Below are positions 8,134-16,295 of a stretch of 26,368 bases of DNA, piece by piece. The DNA is taken from positions 1-26,368 of the forward strand of contig DASQOL010000020.1 of assembly GCA_035644475.1 (NCBI GenBank). The letters run 5' to 3'. The stretch comes from FEN-1219 sp035644475 (GTDB lineage: Bacteria > Pseudomonadota > Gammaproteobacteria > Steroidobacterales > Rariloculaceae). The notes beneath the pieces were generated by a model. It did no database searches. It was given only the letters and a program-made list of their open reading frames with translations, and was not told where the DNA came from. Position numbers and translations under genes: made by a program. Within the stretch, counting starts at the first letter, position 1, and the number at the start of each line of letters is the position of its first letter.

Positions 8134-9303
8134 ATGATCGCGCGAGTCTTGCTGCCGCTCTTGATGCTCTTACCGTCGTTCGTGACCGCGCAAGGCCTCG
8201 ATCCATCGACCTACACGCTCACCGACGACGCGGCCGCGAAATACGTCCGCGCCACGCAGCAGCTGGCCGGCGGCGGGCTCAAGGGCCCGAGCATGCAGGG
8301 ACCCGGCGGCATGGACCTCGCCAAGTTCAAGGCCACCCTCGACGCGACGCCCGCCGCCCAGCAGGCGCTGTCGGCGGCGGGGCTGTCGAGCACGGACTAC
8401 GTCCTGTTCATGGGCGCCGCCATGCAGGCCATGATGGTGGGCCAGATGGAGCAGGCCGGCGTCAAGGGCATGCTGCCGCCGGGCGTCACGAAGCGCCCGC
8501 CGCAAGGCAACCTCGACTACATGAAGAAGAACGCGGACCTGTTCCAGCGCTCGATGACGCCCGGCGCCTCGGCCACCGCGAGCAACAAGCCGCGCGTCGA
8601 CCTGAGCGACACGGCATTGCCGGTGCCGAAGGAAGCGGGCTCCGTATTGCCGTCGGCGATCCTCGCGAAAATTCCGGCGCTCACGGCGATCAAGAAGGGC
8701 AGCGACTGCGCGCTCGCCGACCTCAAGGCGACCGTCAAGGCCGAGACGGCGCGGACCCAGACGCTCTACGACGCCTACTACGGCAATCCGGGCATGTCCG
8801 GCGACCGGAGCGTACCGGCCGTGGCCAAGGTGCTCGACGCGGCGGAGAGCTCCGACCTCACGCAGTGCGGCCAGCTCACCGAGCTCACGCCGCGCCAGAC
8901 CGCGCTCCAGGAGATCGAGGAGCAGAAGCGCACGGCGATGTCGCAGATCGCCACCGAAACCAGCGCGGCGACTCAGAAGTGCCCCAACGTCGACGCGTTC
9001 GAGAAGGACAAGAAGTGCATGGCCGCGGTGCAGGCGAGCAATGTGCGCAAGGTCCACGAGGCCGAGGTGAAGTATCTGCAGCAGGCCCAACCCGCATGGG
9101 CGGCACTGGTCAGCCAGATGCGTCAGTGCTCGCTCGAGCGCGAGGCAATCGTCGCCGAGGCCAAGGCCGCCGACGTCAAGGGCGCCAACGTGAAGCTCGT
9201 GCTGCGGCCGCTCGTGCAAGCATGGGAGATCGTACCCATCTCGGCCGCGGAGCAGTGGACCGGCATCTGCGAAGACGCGCAGCACTTCCTGCAGCCGCAG
9301 TGA
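8134..9303 (+). CDS. Secreted protein of unknown function
   Basis: A 389-residue exported protein starting at ATG 8134, with GGGAG (8123-8127) 6 bp upstream. The signal peptide is MIARVLLPLLMLLPSFVTA. The mature part begins with a Met/Gly/Ala-rich segment (QLAGGGLKGPSMQGPGGMD), followed by helical, polar sequence with several cysteines (SDCALAD, LTQCGQL, QKCPNV, KKCMAAV, MRQCSLE, TGICED) that could form disulfides in the periplasm. The region around residues 245-330 is rich in Glu, Lys and Ala and may be a coiled coil. I do not recognise a family. It is the first gene of a three-gene chain with GTGA overlaps, so it is co-translated with an IMPase-like and a GFA-domain protein. Confidence 0.8.
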   Translation: MIARVLLPLLMLLPSFVTAQGLDPSTYTLTDDAAAKYVRATQQLAGGGLKGPSMQGPGGMDLAKFKATLDATPAAQQALSAAGLSSTDYVLFMGAAMQAMMVGQMEQAGVKGMLPPGVTKRPPQGNLDYMKKNADLFQRSMTPGASATASNKPRVDLSDTALPVPKEAGSVLPSAILAKIPALTAIKKGSDCALADLKATVKAETARTQTLYDAYYGNPGMSGDRSVPAVAKVLDAAESSDLTQCGQLTELTPRQTALQEIEEQKRTAMSQIATETSAATQKCPNVDAFEKDKKCMAAVQASNVRKVHEAEVKYLQQAQPAWAALVSQMRQCSLEREAIVAEAKAADVKGANVKLVLRPLVQAWEIVPISAAEQWTGICEDAQHFLQPQ

Positions 9304-10106
9304 GGGCGGAGACCGCAGCCGCGGTCCGCGCGGCGCGGCTCGCACAACGAATCGCCGACTCGCGCACCGGCGCCGACGCGGTGCGCGTCAAGCAAGGGAT
9401 AGACATCGTCACGGCGGCCGATCTCGCGTGCGAGGACGCGATCCGCGCCGAGCTCACCCGCTCGTTCCCCCGCTATCCCGTGATCGGCGAGGAACGCGGC
9501 GGCGAGGTCCGTGCGGGCGCGCCGTACTGGCTCGTCGACCCGATCTGCGGCACACGTTGCTACGCGTCGAACGTGCCGCTCTACTGCACGAACATCGCGC
9601 TCGTCGAGGACGGCGAGGTCACCGCCGCCGCGATCGGCGTCGGCCGCAGTAACGAGGTGTTGTACGCGGAGAAAGGCTCCGGCGCGCGCTTGATCGACGC
9701 CGCGGGCGACGCTCCGGACATCGCGCTGGCGGACAGCGCGTCGATCGCCGCGAGCACCGCGAGCGACGTGCTCTGGATCCACGGCTACGGCCAGGCGATG
9801 GCCGATCTCGCCCGCCGAATGTGGCTCGCCGACCGATGGTATCTCTGGACGTTCGGGTCGACGGTCGGCTACGCCTACCTCGCGATGGGCCGCATCGCGG
9901 GAATCGTCCACGTCGCGCAAGCGACGCAGCGGTCCGAGCCGCCCGTGCATACGGCCGCCGGCTGCCTGGTCGCGGCCGAGGCGGGCGCAACCGTGACCGA
10001 TCTCGACAGCGGCGCGCCTTGGACGCTCGCTACACGCTCGTTCGTGATCGCAGCGACCCCCGGCCTCCATCGCGAGCTCAGCGAGCTCGCCAGGCCAATG
10101 GCGTGA
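9300..10106 (+). CDS. Inositol monophosphatase family protein with altered metal-site motifs
   Basis: A 268-residue protein of the IMPase fold. It starts at GTG 9300, overlapping the preceding stop as GTGA. IVTAADLACEDAI (36-48) and the PVIGEE motif (60-65) are as expected. The metal-binding motif normally written DPxDGT reads DPICGT (80-85), so the second Asp is Cys83. The second motif, normally WDxAAG, reads VHTAAG, so the ligand Asp is His. Classical IMPases use these residues to bind Mg2+; their replacement suggests a divergent subfamily with another metal, another reaction or no catalysis. The coordinated changes and the intact rest of the fold argue against random decay. It overlaps the GFA gene downstream, again by GTGA. 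Confidence 0.82.
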   Translation: MRAETAAAVRAARLAQRIADSRTGADAVRVKQGIDIVTAADLACEDAIRAELTRSFPRYPVIGEERGGEVRAGAPYWLVDPICGTRCYASNVPLYCTNIALVEDGEVTAAAIGVGRSNEVLYAEKGSGARLIDAAGDAPDIALADSASIAASTASDVLWIHGYGQAMADLARRMWLADRWYLWTFGSTVGYAYLAMGRIAGIVHVAQATQRSEPPVHTAAGCLVAAEAGATVTDLDSGAPWTLATRSFVIAATPGLHRELSELARPMA

Positions 10107-10996
10107 GCGACGTCATCAGCGACATCTTCCCCGGCGCCTGCCTCTGCGGCACCGTGAGCTTCGAGATCGGGCCGCCGTATCTGTGGTTCGCGCATTGCCA
10201 CTGCTCGATGTGCCGCAAGCAGCACGGCTCGCTGTTCGGTACGGGGCTCGGCGTGGAGCGCGAGCACTTTCGCTGGCGCACGGGCGAGGCCGACGTCGTC
10301 CACTATTCGGCGACCGCGGCGTTCGAGCGGCCGTTCTGCCGGCGCTGCGGGTCCACCGTGCCCGGCGTCTCGCATCTACCGGACGTGCTGCTCGTGCCGG
10401 CGGGGCTGCTCGAGGGCGGCTTCGCGATGAAGCCGCGCGTGCACATCTTCGCGGCGTCGAAGTCGCCGCTCTGCGCGATCACCGACGCGCTGCCGCAGTT
10501 CCCGGCGTACCCGCCAGGCGTCGACCTGCCGGTCACGGAGATCTCCCGTCCGCCGTCGCGGCGCGGCGTCGTCGCGGGCAGCTGCCTTTGCGGCCAGGTG
10601 GGCTACGAGATCAACGACACGCCGCGGCGCGTGGTCCACTGCCACTGCTCGCTGTGCCGCCGGAGCCGCGGCTCGCCGTACGCGACCACGCTGTTCACGC
10701 GCGCGGAGCGGTTCCGCTGGACGCGCGGCAGCGATCTGATCCGAACCTACCGGCTGCCGCCGCCGCGCACCTACGAGACCGACTTCTGCACGCGCTGCGG
10801 GAGTCTCACACCCACCGTGTCGCCGGAAGTCGGCCTCGCGTTCATTCCGGCGGGCTCGATCGACACACCGCTCAGGGCGCTGCCCGGCGTGCACATCCAC
10901 GTCGCGTCCAAAGCCCCCTGGCACGAGATCACCGACGCGTCGCCGCAATTCGACGAGATGCCGCCGCCTGACCGGTTCGGCGAGTTTTTTCTCTAG
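10103..10996 (+). CDS. Tandem GFA/CENP-V-domain protein
   Basis: A 297-residue cytoplasmic protein with two consecutive GFA (glutathione-dependent formaldehyde-activating enzyme/CENP-V) zinc domains. Domain 1 has CLCG (C13, C15), HCHCSMC (C32, C34, C37) and FCRRCG (C79, C82). Domain 2 repeats this as CLCG (C161, C163), HCHCSLCRRSRGSPY and FCTRCGS. Each ends in a VHI(F/H)xASKxPxxxITDAxPQF segment, showing that one domain arose by duplication. Single-domain members are about 130-150 residues, so this is a genuine internal duplication. Start is GTG 10103, overlapping the previous stop. Despite the family name, most GFA proteins have no proven activity; zinc binding is the safe call. Confidence 0.9.
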   Translation: MSDVISDIFPGACLCGTVSFEIGPPYLWFAHCHCSMCRKQHGSLFGTGLGVEREHFRWRTGEADVVHYSATAAFERPFCRRCGSTVPGVSHLPDVLLVPAGLLEGGFAMKPRVHIFAASKSPLCAITDALPQFPAYPPGVDLPVTEISRPPSRRGVVAGSCLCGQVGYEINDTPRRVVHCHCSLCRRSRGSPYATTLFTRAERFRWTRGSDLIRTYRLPPPRTYETDFCTRCGSLTPTVSPEVGLAFIPAGSIDTPLRALPGVHIHVASKAPWHEITDASPQFDEMPPPDRFGEFFL

Positions 10997-11028
10997 CACA
11001 CTCGCGGCAGACGCGAGCCCGTCGGCGG

Positions 11029-12654
11029 CTAGAGCTTCTGCTCGACGATCCCGCGCGCGAAGCCCGTGATCGTGACGGTGATGGCGGACGCGACGAGCAC
11101 GCCGGCGAACCGCGCGTAGAACGTGAGATGCGCGAGCGTGACGCTCAGTTCAGCCGCGAACCGAACGCTCGCGGTGCCCTTGAGGAAGCCGATCGTCGCT
11201 ACCCACGACAGCAGCTCGCTGAGCGCGGCAACGCCGAACGCCGCGAGCGCCCCAGCGAATGCTGCGGTGCCGAGGAGCCACCACGGCAGCCGAAGCAGCA
11301 GGCCGAACGCCGGATTTGTCACTGTGTACCAGGACGAGTCCGCCGCCGCGGGCGCCGGAAACGTGGAAGTGCCGGCAAGCATCCATCCCACGAGCCGCAG
11401 CACGAATTGATCCGCGCCGCGCGACTTCCTGTACCGAAGGTATTCGAGGTGGCTATACAGCAGCAGGCGCGACGCCTTGTACGCGTAGTTCGCCGGCGCC
11501 GGCGACCCGCTCGGCGCGCTCGGTGGCGAGAAGGCCGTTAGCTTCGAGGACACGGGATCGGTGTGCTCGTAGACGTTCACCCATTCGAAACGCTTGGGCC
11601 AGACCTTCGTGTCCTTGTTGATCGCGACGATCGCGCGCCAGAGGTAGGCGAACTTGTCGAGCGGAGATCCGTAGGTAACGAAACCTCCAAGCTTCTCGAA
11701 CAGAGTCGCGCGGTCGAGCACCTCCTCGTCGTCGGTGATCCATGCGGGCCGCATGGGACGCATGGCGTTGACGGGCATTCCAAGCCCGGAACGACTTTGG
11801 AGCACCGGATCGCCGCTGTTCTTTAGTGCCGCGTGGATCTCCTGTCGTAGGTAGTTCGGCAGGCAGTGCTCGGTCTCCATGAGGCCGTTCCACGCCACGA
11901 CGGTGCCGAGGCTGTGCGCGAGCACGTACCAGCGTTGGTAGTCGGCACGATAAGCGTCGACCAACACTTCGACCATGCGCCGGCGGATCGCAACACGGCG
12001 CGGATCGTCGAGATCGGTCAGCGGCCCGGCGCCGCGTTTGCCGCGATCCTGATAGAGCTTCACGTCGCCTACGTATTGATAGAAGACCTCGGCGCCTGGG
12101 ATCTGGCCCAAGCGCAAACCCTTGAGGATCGAGTTCAGCAGGTTGACGGTGAGCGCCGAGAGAATGAAAACGTTGGCGAAAGCCCACAATCGCACACGGA
12201 CCACGGTCTTGCGCAGGGCCGCTCCGCCCGGGAACGTCGGGAACGCTGGGAGATGCATCGCGGCGGAGCCGGGCAGACTCGACTGCTGGAATTTCTTCAC
12301 TCCCCACAAGCCGAGGCCCCAGAACCAGAACTTGAGGCGATTCCAGAGCGTGTCTTTGTCGTCGAGATCGGCCCACCAGACCTCGTGCACGCAGAGGCAC
12401 ACGCGTCGGTCCGGTTCGAGCTCGATGTGAAGCTTGACGGGCGCGCTGCCCTCGGCGCGCCACGACTCGCTGTTTGCGCCGACTTCGGAGTCCTGGGTCG
12501 CCCGTGTTTCGACCGAAACGCGCGCGCCCAACGCCGCGAGCGCGGCGACCAGACGCCGCACTTCGCCCGAGATGTGATCGAACCGGTGCTGCTCGCCGAC
12601 GCCGTGAACGAGTACCACTCCGATTCTCGTCGCTGCTTCTGTCGAGCGAGTCAT
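11029..12654 (-). CDS. Membrane-associated alpha/beta-hydrolase-like protein
   Basis: A 541-residue protein. The N-terminus has IGVVLVHGVGEQHRF (11-25), the strand and oxyanion loop of an alpha/beta hydrolase. The nucleophile elbow reads LAHSLGTVV with Ser248 (AHSLG in place of GxSxG), followed by FVTYGSPLDKF about 80 residues later. Hydrophobic helices occur near 155-180, inside an insertion between strand 1 and the elbow, and three are crowded at 445-535 (around LLLRLPWWLLGTAAFAGALAAFGV and FAGVLVASAITVTITGF). It is therefore probably a lipase- or esterase-like enzyme anchored in the inner membrane with a cytoplasmic catalytic domain. Substrate unknown. It is convergent with the GFA gene and shows only a weak Shine-Dalgarno. 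Confidence 0.7.
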   Translation of the reverse strand: MTRSTEAATRIGVVLVHGVGEQHRFDHISGEVRRLVAALAALGARVSVETRATQDSEVGANSESWRAEGSAPVKLHIELEPDRRVCLCVHEVWWADLDDKDTLWNRLKFWFWGLGLWGVKKFQQSSLPGSAAMHLPAFPTFPGGAALRKTVVRVRLWAFANVFILSALTVNLLNSILKGLRLGQIPGAEVFYQYVGDVKLYQDRGKRGAGPLTDLDDPRRVAIRRRMVEVLVDAYRADYQRWYVLAHSLGTVVAWNGLMETEHCLPNYLRQEIHAALKNSGDPVLQSRSGLGMPVNAMRPMRPAWITDDEEVLDRATLFEKLGGFVTYGSPLDKFAYLWRAIVAINKDTKVWPKRFEWVNVYEHTDPVSSKLTAFSPPSAPSGSPAPANYAYKASRLLLYSHLEYLRYRKSRGADQFVLRLVGWMLAGTSTFPAPAAADSSWYTVTNPAFGLLLRLPWWLLGTAAFAGALAAFGVAALSELLSWVATIGFLKGTASVRFAAELSVTLAHLTFYARFAGVLVASAITVTITGFARGIVEQKL

Positions 12655-12798
12655 AGATCACCGCCTCGAGATTGATGGCCTTGGTGCTTTCGTCGATCGT
12701 GAGCTTCTAGTACGGAACCGTTGTAGCGCATTCGCGGTGCGCGCAGTGTCAGCTCGCTGACAGATCTGCCCAAACGACCCGCCTCCGGACTGTGGGCG

Positions 12799-14415
12799 TC
12801 AGCGCGCCGCCCGCCGGATGAAGTCGGCGCCCTTCTCCGCGATCATCACCGTCGGCGCGTTGGTGTTGCCGGAGACGATGCGCGGCATTATCGACGCGTC
12901 GATCACGCGCAGGCCTTCGACCCCGTGCACGCGCAGCCGATCGTCGACGACGGCGAGCGCGTCCAAGCCCATGCGGCAGGTGCCGACCGGGTGGAAGATC
13001 GTCGTGCCGAGCGCTCCGGCCGCGCGCTTCAAGTCCTCGTCGCTCGCGAGCTCCGGGCCGGGCTTCAATTCCTCGGGCTCGAAACGCGCGAGCGCCTTCG
13101 CGGCCATGATCCGGCGGGTGAAGCGCACCCCGGCCACCGCCACGGCGAGGTCCTCCGCCGTGGCGAGATAGTTCGGCCGGATTGCGGGATGCGCCGCCGG
13201 ATCGCGGCTCTTGATCCGGACGTGCCCGCGGCTCGTCGGCTGCAGATTGCACACCGACGGCGTGATCGCGTCGAACGCATGCAGCGGCTCGCCGAATTTG
13301 TCGAGCGACAGCGGCTGCACGTGCCACTCGAGGTTCGCAGCAGTGTGCGACTCGTCGCTCCGCGCGAATGCGCCGAGCTGCGACGGCGGCATGGTCAACG
13401 GCCCGGTGCGGAACACCGCGTACTCGAGCGCCATCGCGGCCTTGCCGAGCCACGATCCCGCGCGCCGGTTCAGCGTGACGGTGTTCTTCACGTTATAGAT
13501 CGTGCGGACCTGCAGGTGGTCGTGGAGGTTCGAGCCCACTCCCGCCACGTCCCGCAGAACCTCGATGCCGTGCGCGCGTAGCAGCGGGCCGGGGCCGACC
13601 CCCGACAGTTGCAAGAGCTGCGGCGAGCCGATCGCGCCGGCGGCGAGCAGCACCTCGCGGCGCGCGCGGATCGGCCCCGCGCCGCCGTTGCCGCGGGCGA
13701 CCACGCCGGTCGCGTGATCTCGCCCGTCGCGTGCCTCGAAGGTCACCCGCTCGACGTGGGTGTCCGTGCGCACCTCGAGATTCGCGCGGTGCCGCGCTGG
13801 GTCCAAGAACGCGTTCACCGCGCTCCAACGCCGCCCCCGCCGCTGATTCATCTGAAAGTACGCGGTGCCGAAATTGTCGCCGCGGTTGAACTCCGCGATC
13901 TTCGGGATACCGCACTCCTCGGCGGCGTCGCGCCACGCGTCGAGAATCTCCCAGCTCACGCGGCGATCTTCGACGCGGAGCTCGCCCTCGGCGCCGTGGA
14001 AGTCGTCGGCGCCGTGCTGATAGTCCTCGGAGCGCTTGAACACCGGCAACACGTCGTCCCAGGACCAGCCCCGATTGCCGAGCGCCGCCCAGTGATCGTA
14101 GTCGGCTTTCTGGCCGCGCATGTAGATCATCGCGTTGATCGACGAGCAGCCGCCGAGCACCTTGCCGCGCGCGTAGCCGATCGTGCGGCCGTTCAAGCCC
14201 GGATCGGGCTCGGTGACGTAGCACCAATCCGTCCGCGGATTGCCGATCGTGTAGAGGTAGCCCACCGGCACGCGAATCCAGAAATAGTCGTCCTTACCGC
14301 CCGCCTCGAGCAGCAACACGCTGACGTCCGGGTCCGCCGACAGGCGGTTCGCCAACACGCAGCCTGCCGTGCCCCCGCCGACGATGATGTAGTCGAACTC
14401 CTGCACGCGCCGCAT
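12799..14415 (-). CDS. GMC family FAD-dependent oxidoreductase (choline/alcohol dehydrogenase-like)
   Basis: A 538-residue flavoprotein of the glucose-methanol-choline family, which oxidises alcohols with FAD. The N-terminal DYIIVGGGTAGCVLANRL is the dinucleotide-binding motif. LLLEAGG, the GKVLGGCSSINAMIYMRG signature 1, the AAGAIGSPQLLQLSGVGP signature 2, the C-terminal FHPVGTCRMG with the catalytic His, and SGNTNAPTVMIAEKGAD are all intact. The length matches the family. ATG 14415 gives a start close to the FAD motif; the frame extends upstream to a GTG at 14460, adding 15 basic residues, and neither start has a clear Shine-Dalgarno. Choline dehydrogenase-like is the nearest subgroup by feel, but the substrate cannot be fixed from motifs. 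No betaine-pathway genes adjoin it. Confidence 0.93.
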   Translation of the reverse strand: MRRVQEFDYIIVGGGTAGCVLANRLSADPDVSVLLLEAGGKDDYFWIRVPVGYLYTIGNPRTDWCYVTEPDPGLNGRTIGYARGKVLGGCSSINAMIYMRGQKADYDHWAALGNRGWSWDDVLPVFKRSEDYQHGADDFHGAEGELRVEDRRVSWEILDAWRDAAEECGIPKIAEFNRGDNFGTAYFQMNQRRGRRWSAVNAFLDPARHRANLEVRTDTHVERVTFEARDGRDHATGVVARGNGGAGPIRARREVLLAAGAIGSPQLLQLSGVGPGPLLRAHGIEVLRDVAGVGSNLHDHLQVRTIYNVKNTVTLNRRAGSWLGKAAMALEYAVFRTGPLTMPPSQLGAFARSDESHTAANLEWHVQPLSLDKFGEPLHAFDAITPSVCNLQPTSRGHVRIKSRDPAAHPAIRPNYLATAEDLAVAVAGVRFTRRIMAAKALARFEPEELKPGPELASDEDLKRAAGALGTTIFHPVGTCRMGLDALAVVDDRLRVHGVEGLRVIDASIMPRIVSGNTNAPTVMIAEKGADFIRRAAR

Positions 14416-14509
14416 TTTAGCCGCAAAGCCGTGACGCGAGCCCGCGCGTTTGCGCTCCACTCGAGGCTATGCTCGCGGGCAACCTTCCGGTCGACGCGGG
14501 ACGTCGCGC

Positions 14510-15241
14510 GTGATTCGCAAGCTCAACAACGTGCTGCTCGCCGTGAGCGCGCTGATCGCGCTCGCGGGGTTCTGGCATCGCAACGACCTGCCGGCGGGCC
14601 TCGTGTTCCGGGGCGAGCTCGCGGCCGAGCCGCGGCAGACGGCGACGGAAGAGCCGCCGTTCTCGGTGGTCTACGCGGGCGTGAGCTACAAGATAGAGCC
14701 GCAGTTCGCGTACGACCTCTACGGCCTCGTCGTCTCCTACCGGCTGCACGACGGCACCAGCACCATGCACCGGCGCGCGAACGATCACTTGAACGTTGCT
14801 GACGTCTGCGTCGTGTGGAGCGACACCGCGTTCAGCTCGACGCTGCGCAAGATCGACTTCTGGAACGGCATCTTCACCTGCAACTTCGAAACGCGCGACG
14901 CGGAGGCCTGGGCGCGCTTCGCGACGAACCAAGTGTCGAACAACCACCTGCTCTCGGCCGACGAGCGCATCCGCGACCGCGTCGGCGACGTGCGCATCGG
15001 CGATCAGATCCACGTGCGCGGCCTGCTCGCGAGCTACACGAGCCCCGGCGGCACGCGCGGCACGAGCATCACGCGCGACGACGAGGGCAACGGCGCGTGC
15101 GAGACGATTTTCATCAAGGACTTTGCGGTGCTCGAGCCCGCACACCACGGTTGGCGGCTCGCGCTCTACTGCGCGCTCGCCGCGCTCGCGGTCGGGCTCG
15201 TCGTCCACCTTCGCCTGCCCTACCGTCCGTACGGCGGTTGA
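14510..15241 (+). CDS. Membrane-anchored protein of unknown function, large extracytoplasmic domain
   Basis: A 243-residue protein starting at GTG 14510. It has an N-terminal membrane helix (VLLAVSALIALAGFW), a roughly 180-residue polar domain and a second membrane helix at the C-terminus (LALYCALAALAVGLVVHL). The central domain is rich in aromatic and His residues (YKIEPQFAYDLYGLVVSYRLHDG, DHLNVADVCVVW, SNNHLLSADERIR, IGDQIHVRGLLASYTS). It contains three cysteines (VADVCVVW, IFTCNF, GACETI). These segments look like strongly conserved motifs, and I believe homologues exist, but I cannot name the family. It is divergent from the GMC gene (94 bp between starts) and is followed by the DUF3014 gene after a 187-bp gap. 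Confidence 0.75.
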   Translation: MIRKLNNVLLAVSALIALAGFWHRNDLPAGLVFRGELAAEPRQTATEEPPFSVVYAGVSYKIEPQFAYDLYGLVVSYRLHDGTSTMHRRANDHLNVADVCVVWSDTAFSSTLRKIDFWNGIFTCNFETRDAEAWARFATNQVSNNHLLSADERIRDRVGDVRIGDQIHVRGLLASYTSPGGTRGTSITRDDEGNGACETIFIKDFAVLEPAHHGWRLALYCALAALAVGLVVHLRLPYRPYGG

Positions 15242-15428
15242 ACGCAGCACGGTCGCGCCGGCATGCGCTAGAATCGAAAATGTCGTTGTCGTCAACGCGT
15301 TACGCTTACGCTCACGGAGCAGGGCACGCCGGCAGGAAACTTCCGGTCCGCGGCGGCGACCAAAGAGGGCGACGAAGAGATTGGCACATGAGCCGTGGTG
15401 CCGCAGGGAAACCCGCAGGAGCCGAATC

Positions 15429-16214
15429 ATGAGAGCAGCGAGCAACGATTCGTTTTGGATGTGGGGCGTCGGACTCGCCGTGTTGCTCGTGGGCATCGGC
15501 GTGGGCGTCTACGTCTATCAGCGCGACCGACTACCCGACGTGGAGCCCGTAGCCACCAGCACTCCGGCGCCGACGAACGAGCCCGCACCGCGCCCGGTCG
15601 AGATCGCACCGCCGCAGCCGGAGCGCGCGATCCCGCTGCCGCGGCTCGACGAGAGCGACGTCGAGGTTCAGGGCGGCCTCACCGAGCTGCTCGGCAGCAA
15701 CGCCGTCATGCAGTTCCTGGTGCCGCAGCGCATCGTGCGCAACGTCGTCGTCACGATCGACAATCTGCCGCGCGAGAAGGCGGCGCTGCAGCAGCGACCC
15801 ATCAAGGCGGCTCCCGGCAAATTCGTGACGTCGGGCAGCGAGGACGCGACGGTGCTCGCACGGGAGAACTACGCGCGGTACGCGCCATTCGTCGCAATCG
15901 TCAAGACGCTCGACGCGAAGACTCTGGTGGGTCTGTATCGCGGTTGGCAGCCGTTGTTCCAGCAGGCGTACGAGGAGCTCGGCCATCCGAACGGCCTCTT
16001 CAACACGCGGCTGCTCGAGGTCATCGACCATTTGCTCGCGACGCCGGACGTGGCGGAGCCGGTGCGGCTCGTACAGCCGAGCGTGTACTACAAGTTTGCC
16101 GATCCGCACTTGGAGTCGCTGTCGGCGGGCCAGAAGCTCCTGATCCGCATGGGGTCCACCAACGCCGGCGCGATCAAATCGAAGCTCCGCGAGATTCAGG
16201 CCGAGCTCAGGTAG
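15429..16214 (+). CDS. DUF3014 domain-containing membrane-anchored protein
   Basis: A 261-residue protein starting at ATG 15429, with AGGAG (15417-15421) 7 bp upstream. One membrane helix at 9-29 (MWGVGLAVLLVGIGVGVYVY) is followed by a Pro-rich linker (about 37-70). The DUF3014 domain follows: LPRLDESDVEV, RIVRNVVVTIDNLPREK, ENYARYAPFVAIVKTLDAKTLVGLYRGWQPLFQQAYEELG and the terminal GSTNAGAIKSKLREIQAEL. The layout is that of an inner-membrane protein with a periplasmic domain. The function of DUF3014 is not known to me. The 187-bp spacer upstream (15242-15428) holds no ORF or regulatory element that I could identify. Confidence 0.9.
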   Translation: MRAASNDSFWMWGVGLAVLLVGIGVGVYVYQRDRLPDVEPVATSTPAPTNEPAPRPVEIAPPQPERAIPLPRLDESDVEVQGGLTELLGSNAVMQFLVPQRIVRNVVVTIDNLPREKAALQQRPIKAAPGKFVTSGSEDATVLARENYARYAPFVAIVKTLDAKTLVGLYRGWQPLFQQAYEELGHPNGLFNTRLLEVIDHLLATPDVAEPVRLVQPSVYYKFADPHLESLSAGQKLLIRMGSTNAGAIKSKLREIQAELR

Positions 16215-16229
16215 CTCACTACAGCGAAT

Positions 16230-16280
16230 CGGCAGCGCCGGACCCGGGCACACGCGAACGCGTGCTTGCGGGTCCTGCCG
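16230..16280. terminator. Stem-loop between convergent DUF3014 and FKBP genes, possible bidirectional terminator
   Basis: GGACCCG (16240-16246) pairs with CGGGTCC (16269-16275). An inner GCAC/GTGC stem and an outer CGGCA/TGCCG pair (16230-16234/16276-16280) extend it. There is no T-tract, so intrinsic termination is only probable from its place between two stop codons. Confidence 0.45.
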
Positions 16281-16295
16281 CGATGAGGGAAGTGG

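Noticed and set aside
12655..12798. 144-bp gap between the hydrolase-like and GMC genes, examined for small genes or repeats
   Set aside because: No open frame with a ribosome binding site, no strong hairpin and no repeat was seen.
15242..15428. 187-bp leader before the DUF3014 gene, considered as a riboswitch
   Set aside because: Only short hairpins such as GGAA-AC-TTCC can be drawn. No conserved core of a known riboswitch class (cobalamin, c-di-GMP, TPP, glycine) is recognisable.
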